Assembly: GCF_018457165.1 (NCBI RefSeq)
Contig: NZ_JAFMNX010000002.1
Coordinates: 372,001-436,000 of the forward strand
Origin: Tianweitania aestuarii
GTDB taxonomy: Bacteria > Pseudomonadota > Alphaproteobacteria > Rhizobiales > Rhizobiaceae
Direction of reading: 5' to 3'
DNA length: 64,000 nt
Shown piece by piece: positions 37,072 to 50,138 of the stretch (positions are counted from its first letter, which is position 1; each line of letters opens with the position of its first letter). The position numbers and the translations under genes were made by a program. The notes beneath the pieces are model-generated. The model made no database searches and had not been told where the DNA came from. It saw nothing but the letters and a program-made list of their open reading frames with translations.

Positions 37072-38784
37072 ATGTCGCAGGCACTTACTCTCAAGCACAT
37101 CAAGGCAAGGCGCAGGCGCGCTTTAGTGCTGGCATCGTTCACCGCGATCAGCACGATGAGCCTTGCTGCGCCCGCGTTTGCGCAAAGCACGGGTCTGCGC
37201 ACAGGCACGCCCGCGAATACCGCCGGCACCTCGACGGCCACGCGAACTGCGCTTGAAGAGATCGCACAGGCGCCTGTTTACCAGCCGACGAGCGAAGGCG
37301 CTTTGCCCGATGATTCGCAGTCTTCGTCCGATAACAGCGCCAACTCCACGTCCATTTTCGATGACACCGGCCCGAGCGATCCCTTCGCGAACACCGCACC
37401 GGATCTGCGCACCACACCTGCCTCACCGGCTGGCGCTGCTGATCCGGCTCTTCCAAGCGGCAGCCTCACGGGACGCGCGGCAACGGCTGTAACGGCGCAA
37501 ACACCCGAAGGGACCAGCGGAGAAGCGATTACTGCCCTTCCCGCCGAGCGACAGGGCCGGTTCAACACCGATGCGCTTGATACGCTGGATACACTCGGGC
37601 GCAGCGAACGCGCGGCAGCGATCGAAGCGCGCCGCCGAACCTTCGAGGAAACGCCCTTCGCGGCGGTGGGTCTGCGCGCCGGCACATTCCTGCTGTTCCC
37701 GACTTTGGAACAGGGCATAACCGCCACGAACAATGCGGATTCCAGCACCAACGGCGACTCGGCCGTTTTGTCGGAAACCACGCTTCGGCTGAATGCCAAT
37801 TCGGATTGGGCACGGCACTCCGCTTACCTCAGCGGCTTCGGCACGTATCGCAAGACGATCAGCGGCGACGAGGTGGAAACCGTTTATGGCGGGCTGAACT
37901 CCGGGCTGCAGCTCGATCTCGCGAACGCTTATACGCTCAACGCCACTGCCAACTACCTGGTCACACCGGAATCCGCGACCTCGCCGGTGCAGATCGAAGG
38001 CACGCTGGATGAACCGATCCGCCAATCGATCGACGGCAGCCTCGGCCTCAGCAAGAACTTCGGCCCGCTGCAGCTTACCGGCACCGGCCGCATCGAGCGT
38101 GACATCTATGGCGATGCCGATCTTTCCACCGGCGGAACCATTTCGCAGAAGGACCGAAATTCCACGCTGGCCGCCTTCGTGCTGCGCACCGGCTGGGAAT
38201 TGTCACCGGCCCTTACGCCGTTCGTTGAAGCCGAGATCGGCAAGCGCTTCTACGACAACAAGCTCGATTCTGCCGGTTACCGGCGCTCCGGCGTTCGCAG
38301 CGGCATTCGCGGTGGGTTGGAAATTGACATTGCGGAAAAGTGGGCGGGTGAGCTTTCGGCCGGCTGGATTGCCGAAAGCTTCGACGACGATCGCCTGCGT
38401 ACCCTGTCCGGTGCCACCTTCGACGCCGACCTGACATGGTCGCCGATGCGTGGAACGACGGTTGTGCTCAACGGCAACACCACCGTTGAAGCGACGACCT
38501 CGCCCGGCGATTCCGGCTCGATCCTGTATTCGGCCGCCTTGTCTGCCACGCGCGAGCTGCGCGCCAACCTGACCGGCAATGCATCGATCGGCCTCGGCAT
38601 CCGCGACTTCAAGGATCTCGACAGCCGCGAGCTGATCTGGAACACGGAAGCCAGCCTGACCTACTGGTTCAACCGCTATGCCGGTTTGACAGGTCGAGTG
38701 CGCTACGAGCAGATCGACAGCGATCTTGCCTTCCGCGACATGGATGCCACGAGCGTCTTCCTCGGGATCAAGCTTCAACGCTGA
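37072..38784 (+). CDS. Outer-membrane beta-barrel protein (BBP2-like)
   Basis: The frame is open far upstream, but the real start is ATG 37072, giving 570 residues with a long signal peptide (basic KARRRRA, then hydrophobic to AAPAFA-Q near residue 40). Residues 40-200 are Ser/Thr/Ala-rich and probably periplasmic and disordered. From about 205 on, alternating amphipathic strands (for example RLNANSDWARHSAYLSGFGTY) end with an aromatic/hydrophobic strand SVFLGIKLQR, as in a barrel with a terminal beta signal. It resembles PF10082 proteins of rhizobia. Its cargo is unknown. Confidence 0.85.
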   Translation: MSQALTLKHIKARRRRALVLASFTAISTMSLAAPAFAQSTGLRTGTPANTAGTSTATRTALEEIAQAPVYQPTSEGALPDDSQSSSDNSANSTSIFDDTGPSDPFANTAPDLRTTPASPAGAADPALPSGSLTGRAATAVTAQTPEGTSGEAITALPAERQGRFNTDALDTLDTLGRSERAAAIEARRRTFEETPFAAVGLRAGTFLLFPTLEQGITATNNADSSTNGDSAVLSETTLRLNANSDWARHSAYLSGFGTYRKTISGDEVETVYGGLNSGLQLDLANAYTLNATANYLVTPESATSPVQIEGTLDEPIRQSIDGSLGLSKNFGPLQLTGTGRIERDIYGDADLSTGGTISQKDRNSTLAAFVLRTGWELSPALTPFVEAEIGKRFYDNKLDSAGYRRSGVRSGIRGGLEIDIAEKWAGELSAGWIAESFDDDRLRTLSGATFDADLTWSPMRGTTVVLNGNTTVEATTSPGDSGSILYSAALSATRELRANLTGNASIGLGIRDFKDLDSRELIWNTEASLTYWFNRYAGLTGRVRYEQIDSDLAFRDMDATSVFLGIKLQR

Positions 38785-38905
38785 TCACGTTGACGCGAGC
38801 AAGCCGGAAAATTGCCGCTATCCCACCTCAGACTTATTCATGGTAAACCCTCTGATAACTCCGATGAGCCAAGGTGGTGTTACGATCTGATTGAAGGAAT
38901 AGCCG

Positions 38906-40135
38906 ATGCACGCCATTCGCCGCACCGCCACACGCTTTCTGAGCCTCGCTTTGGCCGCCAGCCTGGCCATGCCGATGACGCTCGCTTCGCAACAGCCCGC
39001 ACATGCCGATGCAGGCTTTCAGCGCTGGGTTCAAAGCTTCAAGTCGACTGCCGCGAAGAACGGCATTTCCGGCCGCACCTTCGACCGCGCCTTCCGCAAT
39101 GTCCGCGACATCGATCCGGAAGTGCTGCAGAAGGCCGCCTATCAGCCTGAGTTCACGGCACCGGTCTGGGATTACTTCGACAACCGCATCAACGAACATT
39201 CGATCAGCATTGGCCGCCAGATGGCGCGTCAATGGAAGCCGTGGCTCGATCGCATCGAGAAAGCCTATGGCGTCGATCGCAACATTCTGCTCGCCATCTG
39301 GTCGATGGAATCGAACTACGGCGAGATCCTCAAGAACGACCAGGTGATGCGCAACGTGGTGCGCTCGCTGGCAACCCTCGCTTACGCCGACAAGCGCCGC
39401 TCCAAATTCGGCCGTGACCAGCTTCTTGCTGCGCTCAAGATCCTGCAAAGCGGCGACATCGATGAAAGCCATCTGAGCGGCTCCTGGGCCGGCGCCATGG
39501 GCCACACCCAGTTCATTCCCACGAGCTATCTCGCTTATGCGCAGGATGCCGACGGCAACGGCAAGCGCGACATCTGGAACTCCGTGCCGGATGCGCTGGC
39601 AACCGCCGCGAACCTCCTGCGTCGCAACGGCTGGCAGAGCGGCCAGACCTGGGGCTACGAAGTCACTTTGCCGGCTGGCAAATTCCCCGGCGGCTCCGTG
39701 TCGCTTTCCAAATGGGAGTCGCTTGGCGTCACGCGCGCCAGCGGTAAAGCCTTTCCGCGCGGTAATCAGAATGCCGAACTCAAGGTTCTCGACGGCCGCA
39801 GCGGCCCGGCTTTCCTGATGACCAAGAACTTCTTCGTCATCAAGCGCTACAACAATGCCGACAAATATGCGCTCGCCGTCGGCCTTCTTGCCGACCAGAT
39901 CGCCGGTTATGGACCGCTCGTACGGGATTGGAACCGTCCATTCACGCGGCTGAGCTTCGAAGAAACGCAGGAACTGCAGAAGCGCCTGACGATGCACGGC
40001 TATTATGATGGCAAGATCGACGGCAAGATCGGCCAAGGTTCGCGCGCCGCGATCCGTGCCTTCCAGGAGCGTCGCGGACTGGATGCGGATGGCCATCCGA
40101 GCAAGGAAGTTCTGACCACCCTTCGGGGTCGCTGA
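38906..40135 (+). CDS. Lytic murein transglycosylase, MltB type with peptidoglycan-binding domain
   Basis: This 409-residue exported protein has a signal peptide (residues 1-35, ending AHA-D). The SLT_2/MltB catalytic domain has Glu135 in AIWSMESNYGE, GSWAGAMGHTQFIPTSY and NSVPDALATAANLL. A C-terminal PG_binding_1 domain (about 345-405; LQKRLTMHGYYDGKIDGKIGQGSRAAIRAFQ) follows. It lacks a lipobox, so it is soluble in the periplasm, unlike E. coli MltB. It is followed eight bases later by the DUF459 gene, suggesting an operon. Confidence 0.93.
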   Translation: MHAIRRTATRFLSLALAASLAMPMTLASQQPAHADAGFQRWVQSFKSTAAKNGISGRTFDRAFRNVRDIDPEVLQKAAYQPEFTAPVWDYFDNRINEHSISIGRQMARQWKPWLDRIEKAYGVDRNILLAIWSMESNYGEILKNDQVMRNVVRSLATLAYADKRRSKFGRDQLLAALKILQSGDIDESHLSGSWAGAMGHTQFIPTSYLAYAQDADGNGKRDIWNSVPDALATAANLLRRNGWQSGQTWGYEVTLPAGKFPGGSVSLSKWESLGVTRASGKAFPRGNQNAELKVLDGRSGPAFLMTKNFFVIKRYNNADKYALAVGLLADQIAGYGPLVRDWNRPFTRLSFEETQELQKRLTMHGYYDGKIDGKIGQGSRAAIRAFQERRGLDADGHPSKEVLTTLRGR

Positions 40136-40143
40136 GGCTGAAC

Positions 40144-41391
40144 GTGCAGGCAACGGGTATTATCAAGACTGGTCTCCGTTGCCTCACCGGCGCTCTTTCT
40201 GCCGGTGTTCTGCTCGTCATGCCGCCTATGGAGCCGCACAAGGCGAACGCACAGGCCTTCGACGGTGCGGCGATCCGCGAGCTTTATCGTCGCAACCAGC
40301 GTGAGCGCAGGCAGCAAGAACAACCGGTGCAGACAGCGCCGGTTCAGGCTGCCCGCCCGCCGGCGCCGAAGAAGCAGCGCGCCACGCCGCGCCGCGTCCA
40401 GACTCCGACCCCGGCCGCTCCTGCTGCCCTCGAAAAGGCATCCGATGCCAAAGTTGTTCTCGTGATCGGGGACTTCATGGCAGGTGGGGTCGCGGAAGGC
40501 TTGAGCGATATGTTCGCGCAGGACGCTGACATCCGAGTGGTGAACCACGCAAACGGTTCGTCCGGCATCGTGCGCGATGACTTCTTCGATTGGCCGGGTG
40601 AGATCGGCGGCATCCTGGATCAGGAAAAGCCAGCTGCAGTGGTCGTGATGCTCGGCTCCAACGACCGTCAGCAGATGAAGGCTGATGGTGAGCGTCTGGA
40701 GCCGCGCAGCGATGGCTGGATGAAAGAATATACAAGGCGGGCAACATCGCTGGCGACCGCCGTCGAAAGCCGCGGCATTCCCGTGGTCTGGGTCGGCATG
40801 CCGCCCTTCCGGCAGACATCCCTGACCTCCGACATGCTGGCCTATAACGATGTCTTCAAGGCCGTATCTGTCACGGCAGAGGCTGATTATGTCGACATAT
40901 GGGACGGCTTCGTCGATGAAAACGGCGCCTTCATCACGACCGGTCCGGACATGAACGGCCAGCAGGCGCGACTGCGCGGCAGCGACGGCATCAACCTCAC
41001 AGCCGCCGGCAAGCGTAAGATTGCCTTTTATGCCGAAAAGCCGCTGCGGCGCGCGCTTGGAAGTGGTGACGGCGATGCGATCGGGTTGATCGGTCCGGCC
41101 TATACGCCCGGTGCCGACCTTCGCCCCGGCGCTGAAGACAAGATTCGCATCGTGCGCACCGTGCCGATCTCCTTGACCGACCCCGAACTGGATGGCGGCA
41201 CGACGCTGCTCGGCGGTGAGGCCGCACCCTCCATCGGGACTGCGGCCGACATTCAGATGCGCGAACAGCGCGAAGCCGGCACGCAAACGGGACGGGCCGA
41301 TGACTTCAGCCGCAAAGCCGGCACCAAGCAAGACGTTCCTGAAGGCACGGCATCTATCACGCCGCCAGCAGCGGCAGCGTCACGGCAATAA
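40144..41391 (+). CDS. DUF459 SGNH-fold exported protein
   Basis: The GTG at 40144 lies 8 bp after the transglycosylase stop and starts a 415-residue exported protein (signal-like residues 10-37). A Gln/Arg/Pro-rich linker (about 50-100) leads into an SGNH-like domain: KVVLVIGDFMAGG, VVMLGSNDRQQM, and DGINLTAAGKRKIA. These match blocks I, III and V of GDSL/SGNH hydrolases, but the block I serine is replaced by Phe111 (GDF for GDS). It may act on peptidoglycan or glycan O-acetyl groups, or be non-catalytic. The C-terminal 90 residues are low-complexity. Confidence 0.82.
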   Translation: MQATGIIKTGLRCLTGALSAGVLLVMPPMEPHKANAQAFDGAAIRELYRRNQRERRQQEQPVQTAPVQAARPPAPKKQRATPRRVQTPTPAAPAALEKASDAKVVLVIGDFMAGGVAEGLSDMFAQDADIRVVNHANGSSGIVRDDFFDWPGEIGGILDQEKPAAVVVMLGSNDRQQMKADGERLEPRSDGWMKEYTRRATSLATAVESRGIPVVWVGMPPFRQTSLTSDMLAYNDVFKAVSVTAEADYVDIWDGFVDENGAFITTGPDMNGQQARLRGSDGINLTAAGKRKIAFYAEKPLRRALGSGDGDAIGLIGPAYTPGADLRPGAEDKIRIVRTVPISLTDPELDGGTTLLGGEAAPSIGTAADIQMREQREAGTQTGRADDFSRKAGTKQDVPEGTASITPPAAAASRQ

Positions 41392-41405
41392 GTCTGTCTG
41401 CGCGC

Positions 41406-42863
41406 CTAGCGCGGCAGCACCGATGCGCCCATCAAGTCGGTATCGATGGAATGCGCGGCCTGACGGCCCTCGCGGATTGCCCACACAACAAGCGATTGTC
41501 CACGCCGCACGTCACCGGCGGCATAAAGCTTGTCGATGTTGGTACGGTAGTTGCGATCATTGGCAACCACGTTCACCGAACGGCGGTTGTCCTGCGACAG
41601 GGTCAAACGATCGCCGAGATCGCTGATCACGCCATGCGTGGTGATCGGTCCGGCAAAGCCGATGGCGACGAATGCGAGATCGGCGCGGATCACGAATTCG
41701 GTGCCAGCGATCGGCTTGCGCTTCTCGTCGACCTCGCAGCACTTCACGCCAACCAGATGGCCATCCTCGCCCACGAACTCCAAGGTCGCGACCTGAAACT
41801 CGCGCTGCGCGCCTTCGGCTTGCGACGACGAAACACGCATCTTGGTTGCCCAATAAGGCCATACCGCCAGCTTGTCTTCGCGCTCGGGCGGCATCGGGCG
41901 GATGTCCAACTGGCTAACGCGGACGGCACCCTGGCGGAATGCAGTGCCGACGCAGTCCGACGCCGTGTCGCCGCCGCCAACCACCACGACATGCTTGCCG
42001 CCAGCAAGGATTGGCTCCGCAGCCCATGCGGTGGACTGGATATCCTCACCGCCGACGCGCTTGTTCTGCTGCACGAGATAAGGCATCGCATCATGCACGC
42101 CCGCGAGTTCCGTACCGGGAATGCCGGCCGGCCGTGGGTTCTCGGAACCACCGCAGTAAAGCACCGCGTCGTGCTCTTCGATCAGCGCATCCACCGTCTT
42201 GTCCACGCCGACATTGACGTTGCAATGGAAGGTCACGCCCTCCCCCTGCATCTGCTCGACGCGACGATCGATAGTGGTCTTCTCCATTTTAAAGTCGGGA
42301 ATGCCGAAGCGCAGCAAACCGCCTGGCTTGGACTCGCGCTCGAAGACATGCACATCGTGACCCGCACGAGCCAACTGCTGCGCTGCCGCGAGACCGGCCG
42401 GACCGGATCCGATCACCGCGACCGACTTGCCTGTTTTGACCTCAGCCGGCTGTGGCCGGATCAGGCCCATCAGGTAAGCCTTGTCGGCGATCGCCTGTTC
42501 CACCGTCTTGATGGCAACCGGCGCGTCTTCGAGGTTCAGCGTGCAGGCTTCCTCACAAGGCGCCGGGCAGATGCGGCCAGTCCATTCCGGAAAATTGTTG
42601 GTGGAATGCAGGTTGCGGATCGCCCCTTCCCAGTCGCCACCGTAAACCAGATCGTTCCAATCCGGGATCTGGTTGTGAATGGGGCAGCCCGTTGGTCCGT
42701 GGCAGTAGGGAACGCCGCAATCCATGCAGCGCGCCGCCTGTTTTTCGATCTCCTTATCCGACATCGGCAGCGTAAATTCGCGGAAGTGCCGAACGCGATC
42801 GGCCGCAGGCTGGTACTTTGCCACCTGCCGGTCGATCTCAAGAAAACCTGTTACCTTACCCAT
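41406..42863 (-). CDS. gltD: Glutamate synthase (NADPH) small subunit
   Basis: GltD supplies electrons from NADPH via FAD to GltB. The 485-residue protein has an N-terminal Cys-rich 4Fe-4S region (CMDCGVPYCHGPTGCP at about 43-58, and CPAPCEEAC near 98-106), an FAD-binding GSGPAGLAAAQQLARAG, an NADPH-binding VVVGGGDTASDC, and the C-terminal FAD block YAAGDVRRGQSLVVWAIREGRQAA. It lies downstream of gltB on the same strand with a 105-bp gap and has its own ribosome site (GAGAG). Confidence 0.97.
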   Translation of the reverse strand: MGKVTGFLEIDRQVAKYQPAADRVRHFREFTLPMSDKEIEKQAARCMDCGVPYCHGPTGCPIHNQIPDWNDLVYGGDWEGAIRNLHSTNNFPEWTGRICPAPCEEACTLNLEDAPVAIKTVEQAIADKAYLMGLIRPQPAEVKTGKSVAVIGSGPAGLAAAQQLARAGHDVHVFERESKPGGLLRFGIPDFKMEKTTIDRRVEQMQGEGVTFHCNVNVGVDKTVDALIEEHDAVLYCGGSENPRPAGIPGTELAGVHDAMPYLVQQNKRVGGEDIQSTAWAAEPILAGGKHVVVVGGGDTASDCVGTAFRQGAVRVSQLDIRPMPPEREDKLAVWPYWATKMRVSSSQAEGAQREFQVATLEFVGEDGHLVGVKCCEVDEKRKPIAGTEFVIRADLAFVAIGFAGPITTHGVISDLGDRLTLSQDNRRSVNVVANDRNYRTNIDKLYAAGDVRRGQSLVVWAIREGRQAAHSIDTDLMGASVLPR

Positions 42864-42968
42864 CGTCGTACTCTCGTCAGTCGATCCGCCGAGGCGTGAA
42901 GAACGCCAGCAGATGGCTTGAAGGGAAAATTGTGCAGAAAAGCCGGGGAAGCGGCCGGGCGCGGCGGA

Positions 42969-47678
<4,710 letters not shown>

Positions 47679-48036
47679 GGGTACTGCCTCCAGTTGTGTG
47701 ATCCGGCTCTAGATCACAAGCGCGCAAGAAACCGGAACGGAAGACATAATGACCTCCGACCGGCAGGTTATGCAAGTTTCAGATAAGACAGCAATACTGT
47801 CCTATCTTCGTATGGCAGATTACATTCTTAGCGACAAGACCGAAACGCGACAAATTCGTCGCTGCAGCGCAACAAGACGAAAGGCGCAGAGGGTTCGCTG
47901 AAAGATTATTACTACGCGGGAGGTGCTGCTGAAAGTGTGTTTCGCTCGCCAAACTAGCGCTTGCGTCATGCCCCTCAAAGAGATCAAGGTCGTGCCGCTC
48001 GCCTCAGAGCCCTCTTTTCCAGACGTGACAGGACCT
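47679..48036. other. Divergent regulatory region between gltB and threonine aldolase
   Basis: This 358-bp gap has no gene. The most striking element is the 27-bp palindrome at 47781-47807. A weak minus-strand promoter TTGCTG-N16-CATAAC begins inside the palindrome and points to gltB, so a bound protein would cover its -35 region. Confidence 0.5.
47781..47807. promoter_or_regulatory. 27-bp near-perfect palindrome upstream of gltB
   Basis: AGATAAGACAG (47781-47791), a 5-bp centre CAATA, then CTGTCCTATCT (47797-47807): ten of eleven arm positions are complementary. It overlaps the likely gltB -35 region and is about 230 bp from the aldolase start. The size and symmetry fit a dimeric transcription factor site. 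Confidence 0.6.
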
Positions 48037-49092
48037 ATGCATTTCGCTTCAGACAACTGGGCAGGCGCCCACCCCTCCATCGCGGAAAGCCTTGTGCGCC
48101 ATGCCGGCGGCTTTGCGCAGGCTTATGGCACCAGCGAACTCGATCGCCGCGTCGAACAGCGATTCGCCGAGATCTTCGAGCGTGAATGCGAGGTCTTCTT
48201 TGTTGGAACGGGCACGGCAGCCAACGCGCTTTCGCTGACCGCCTTCAACAAGGCCGGCGGCGTGGCGTTCTGTCATCGCGAAGCGCATGTGATCGAAGAT
48301 GAATGCGGTGCGCCCGAATTCTTTCTGGGCGGCTCGCGTCTTCATGGCGTCGATGGTCCTGACGGCAAGATCACGCCGGAGAACCTGCAAAGGGCGATCG
48401 CCCGCTTTCCCGCCGGCTTCGTGCATAGCGGCCGCCCGATGGGCGTGACGATCACGCAAGCCACCGAAATCGGCACCGTTCATTCGCTCGACGAACTGGA
48501 TGCGATCAGCGCCGTGTGCCGCGAGCACGACCTGCCGCTTCACATGGATGGCGCGCGCTTCGCCAACGCCCTCGTCTCGCTGGATGTCTCGCCGGCCGAA
48601 ATGACCTGGAAGCGCGGCGTGGACATGGTGTCCTTCGGTGGCACCAAGAACGGCTGCTGGTGCGCGGAAGCCATTATCATCTTCGGTGATCGCTTCACCG
48701 GCGAACTGCCTTACATCCGCAAACGCGGCGCGCAGCTGTTCTCCAAAACGCGCTTCATCGCCGCGCAATTCGAAGCCTATCTGCAGAACGATCTCTGGCT
48801 CGATCTGGCTCGCCACGCCAACACCATGACAGCAAATCTCGCGCAGGTTTTTGAGACCGCGCCGGGTGCCCGTCTCGGCTGGACACCGCAGGCCAATGAG
48901 ATCTTCGCGATCCTCAGCGACACCAGCGCCGAGCGCCTGCGCTCCGCAGGGGCCGTGTTCGCCCAATGGAAGCTGCCGCGGGTGACCGATGCCGTGCTCG
49001 ATGACGATGAACAGCTCTATCGTTTCGTCACCAGCTTCGCCACGCAGGAAGCCGACATCGAGCAGGTCCAGCGTCTTCTCAGCAATGCCTGA
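48037..49092 (+). CDS. ltaE: Low-specificity L-threonine aldolase
   Basis: This PLP enzyme cleaves L-threonine and L-allo-threonine to glycine and acetaldehyde. The ATG at 48037, preceded by ACAGGA, gives 351 residues starting MHFASDNWAGAHP, the usual beginning of rhizobial homologues; longer frames from 47923 or 47968 add an unrelated leader. The PLP lysine is Lys204 in SFGGTKNG; EAHVIEDECGAPEFF and LHMDGARFANALV are family blocks. It is cytosolic, with a strong terminator after the stop. Confidence 0.9.
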   Translation: MHFASDNWAGAHPSIAESLVRHAGGFAQAYGTSELDRRVEQRFAEIFERECEVFFVGTGTAANALSLTAFNKAGGVAFCHREAHVIEDECGAPEFFLGGSRLHGVDGPDGKITPENLQRAIARFPAGFVHSGRPMGVTITQATEIGTVHSLDELDAISAVCREHDLPLHMDGARFANALVSLDVSPAEMTWKRGVDMVSFGGTKNGCWCAEAIIIFGDRFTGELPYIRKRGAQLFSKTRFIAAQFEAYLQNDLWLDLARHANTMTANLAQVFETAPGARLGWTPQANEIFAILSDTSAERLRSAGAVFAQWKLPRVTDAVLDDDEQLYRFVTSFATQEADIEQVQRLLSNA

Positions 49093-49095
49093 AAC

Positions 49096-49125
49096 AAAAG
49101 CGGCGCCCGTGAGGGCGCCGCTTTT
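49096..49125. terminator. Bidirectional terminator between ltaE and hsp20
   Basis: A 13-bp perfect stem AAAAGCGGCGCCC / GGGCGCCGCTTTT with a GTGA loop, A-rich on one side and T-rich on the other. Confidence 0.92.
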
Positions 49126-49148
49126 AGTCCGCTACGACTAACGAAAGA

Positions 49149-49613
49149 TCAGGCAGCCTTGGCTTCGATCTGCTTCGAGCTGTTGGCAGCCGAAGTGATC
49201 TCGATCTTGCGAGGCTTCATCTCTTCCGGAACATTGCGCTTCAGATCGATGTGAAGCAAGCCGTTCTTCAGCGTGGCGCCGTTGACCTCGACGTGGTCAG
49301 CCAGCTGGAAGCGACGCTCGAAAGTGCGCGAAGCGATGCCGCGATACAGCAGCTCGACGCCTTCTTCCTTGTCGGCCTCGTTGCGCTCACCCTTTACGGT
49401 CAGCACGTTGCGATGAGCCTCGATCGTAATCTCCTGATCCGAGAAGCCCGCCACTGCCATGGAGATGCGGTAAGCATCCTGGCCCGTGCGTTCGATGTTG
49501 TAAGGGGGATAGCTGGTGCCCGCGTCCGGCTGATTGACCTGGTCGAGCATGCCGAACAAACGGTCAAAACCAACGGTGGAACGATAAAGCGGCGAAAAAT
49601 CAAACTGACGCAT
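49149..49613 (-). CDS. hspA: Small heat-shock protein, Hsp20/IbpA family
   Basis: The 154-residue protein starts at ATG 49613, behind AGGAGA that is folded into a ROSE hairpin. Its N-terminus MRQFDFSPLYRSTVGFDRLF is the IbpA-type arm, followed by the alpha-crystallin domain (about 35-130: YNIERTGQDAYRISMAVAGFSDQEITIEA, TVKGERN, GIASRTFERRFQLADHVEVNGATLKNGLLHIDLKRNVPE). It holds unfolding proteins in the cytoplasm during heat stress. A candidate RpoH-type promoter and a thermosensor leader precede it. The symbol is generic; rhizobia carry several such genes. Confidence 0.93.
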   Translation of the reverse strand: MRQFDFSPLYRSTVGFDRLFGMLDQVNQPDAGTSYPPYNIERTGQDAYRISMAVAGFSDQEITIEAHRNVLTVKGERNEADKEEGVELLYRGIASRTFERRFQLADHVEVNGATLKNGLLHIDLKRNVPEEMKPRKIEITSAANSSKQIEAKAA

Positions 49614-49636
49614 GGGTCTGTTCTCCTGTGAGCAAC
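49614..49636 (-). promoter_or_regulatory. ROSE-type RNA thermometer hairpin over the hsp20 ribosome site
   Basis: On the minus strand GTTGCTC (49636-49630), loop ACAG, and GAGAAC (49625-49620) pair as GUU+CUC with GAG+AAC and leave one unpaired G. This is the diagnostic bulged-G anti-Shine-Dalgarno hairpin of ROSE elements (conserved U-U/C-GCU). The AGGAG ribosome site is sequestered. Further upstream, GGAAC / GGTTCC and a GC-rich stem around 49685-49715 complete a multi-hairpin leader of about 100 nt. Confidence 0.78.
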
Positions 49637-49719
49637 ATGGTTGTGCGTGTGACCGGATGCGGAACCCTATTTGGCGTTCCATCCTGTCAGCGGCCCCGAT
49701 TTCGGCGACCGCAGGAGAT

Positions 49720-49748
49720 AGGTGGTGAGGCCGTTTCGGCCTTTCAAG
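49720..49748 (-). promoter_or_regulatory. Candidate RpoH (heat-shock sigma) promoter of hsp20
   Basis: On the minus strand CTTGAA (49748-49743), preceded by CA, is followed after 17 bp by CCACCT (49725-49720). As I recall it, rhizobial RpoH promoters read CTTGAA with 17 bp to a CCA-type -10. Transcription would start near 49712 and produce the ROSE leader. Confidence 0.5.
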
Positions 49749-49859
49749 TGATTTCTGCGCGCTGCTTGCGATGATTTTCATCGGCAGAGCCATCAGCCCA
49801 ATGAACCGAAAATGAACCTTGTTGTCCGGCCCGGTTCAGACGTCGATCGCTAAAGATGC

Positions 49860-49974
49860 ACCCAACATCCCCAGACAGCGAGCAACAAGTTCGCTTTGAG
49901 GCAGGACCAGGTTGCAACGTCCCTTCCTCCTGGTTCAGCAGGCCGGAAGCATCGCAAGGTGCTTTCGGCCTTTT
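49860..49974 (+). ncRNA. Candidate small RNA, plus strand, upstream of hsp20
   Basis: Three stems in order: AGCGA / TCGCT (49877-49895), ACCAGG / CCTGGT (49906-49934) with a loop carrying CTTCCTCCT, able to pair with ribosome sites, and a long terminator hairpin AGGCCGGAAGCA / TGCTTTCGGCCT (49940-49971) followed by TTTT. No ORF accounts for it. The 5' end is a guess; I found no clear promoter. The pattern resembles rhizobial trans-acting sRNAs with CU-rich loops, but I cannot name the family. Confidence 0.5.
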
Positions 49975-50019
49975 GCCGTTTAGCCCCTGTCCGATGAGCG
50001 GATCACGCAAACGCAAGAC

Positions 50020-50132
50020 AAAAAAAAGCCGGATCGAAACGACCCGGCTGAGTTATTGGAGTGCCTAAAAAGGCTGACCTCCAGAGGGGAACACTCATGA
50101 GCGCTAATGGGAGGAGAACGCGCTCAAGAGAT
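50020..50132 (-). ncRNA. abcR: AbcR-like (alpha-r15-type) small RNA
   Basis: Minus-strand RNA of about 113 nt with three hairpins: SL1 TGAGCGC / GCGCTCA (50126-50098), whose loop carries TTCTCCTCCC; SL2 closed by GAGTG / CACTC (50096-50059) carrying GTTCCCCTCTGG; and a terminator with a 10-bp stem (50049-50027, one G-U pair) followed by eight T. Exposed CU-rich anti-Shine-Dalgarno loops plus a terminal hairpin is the AbcR architecture, which represses ABC-transporter mRNAs in rhizobia, Agrobacterium and Brucella. It lies downstream of the lsrB/vtlR homologue, a regulator known to act on abcR genes. The family name is from memory and not from a search. Confidence 0.62.
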
Positions 50133-50138
50133 GACTGT

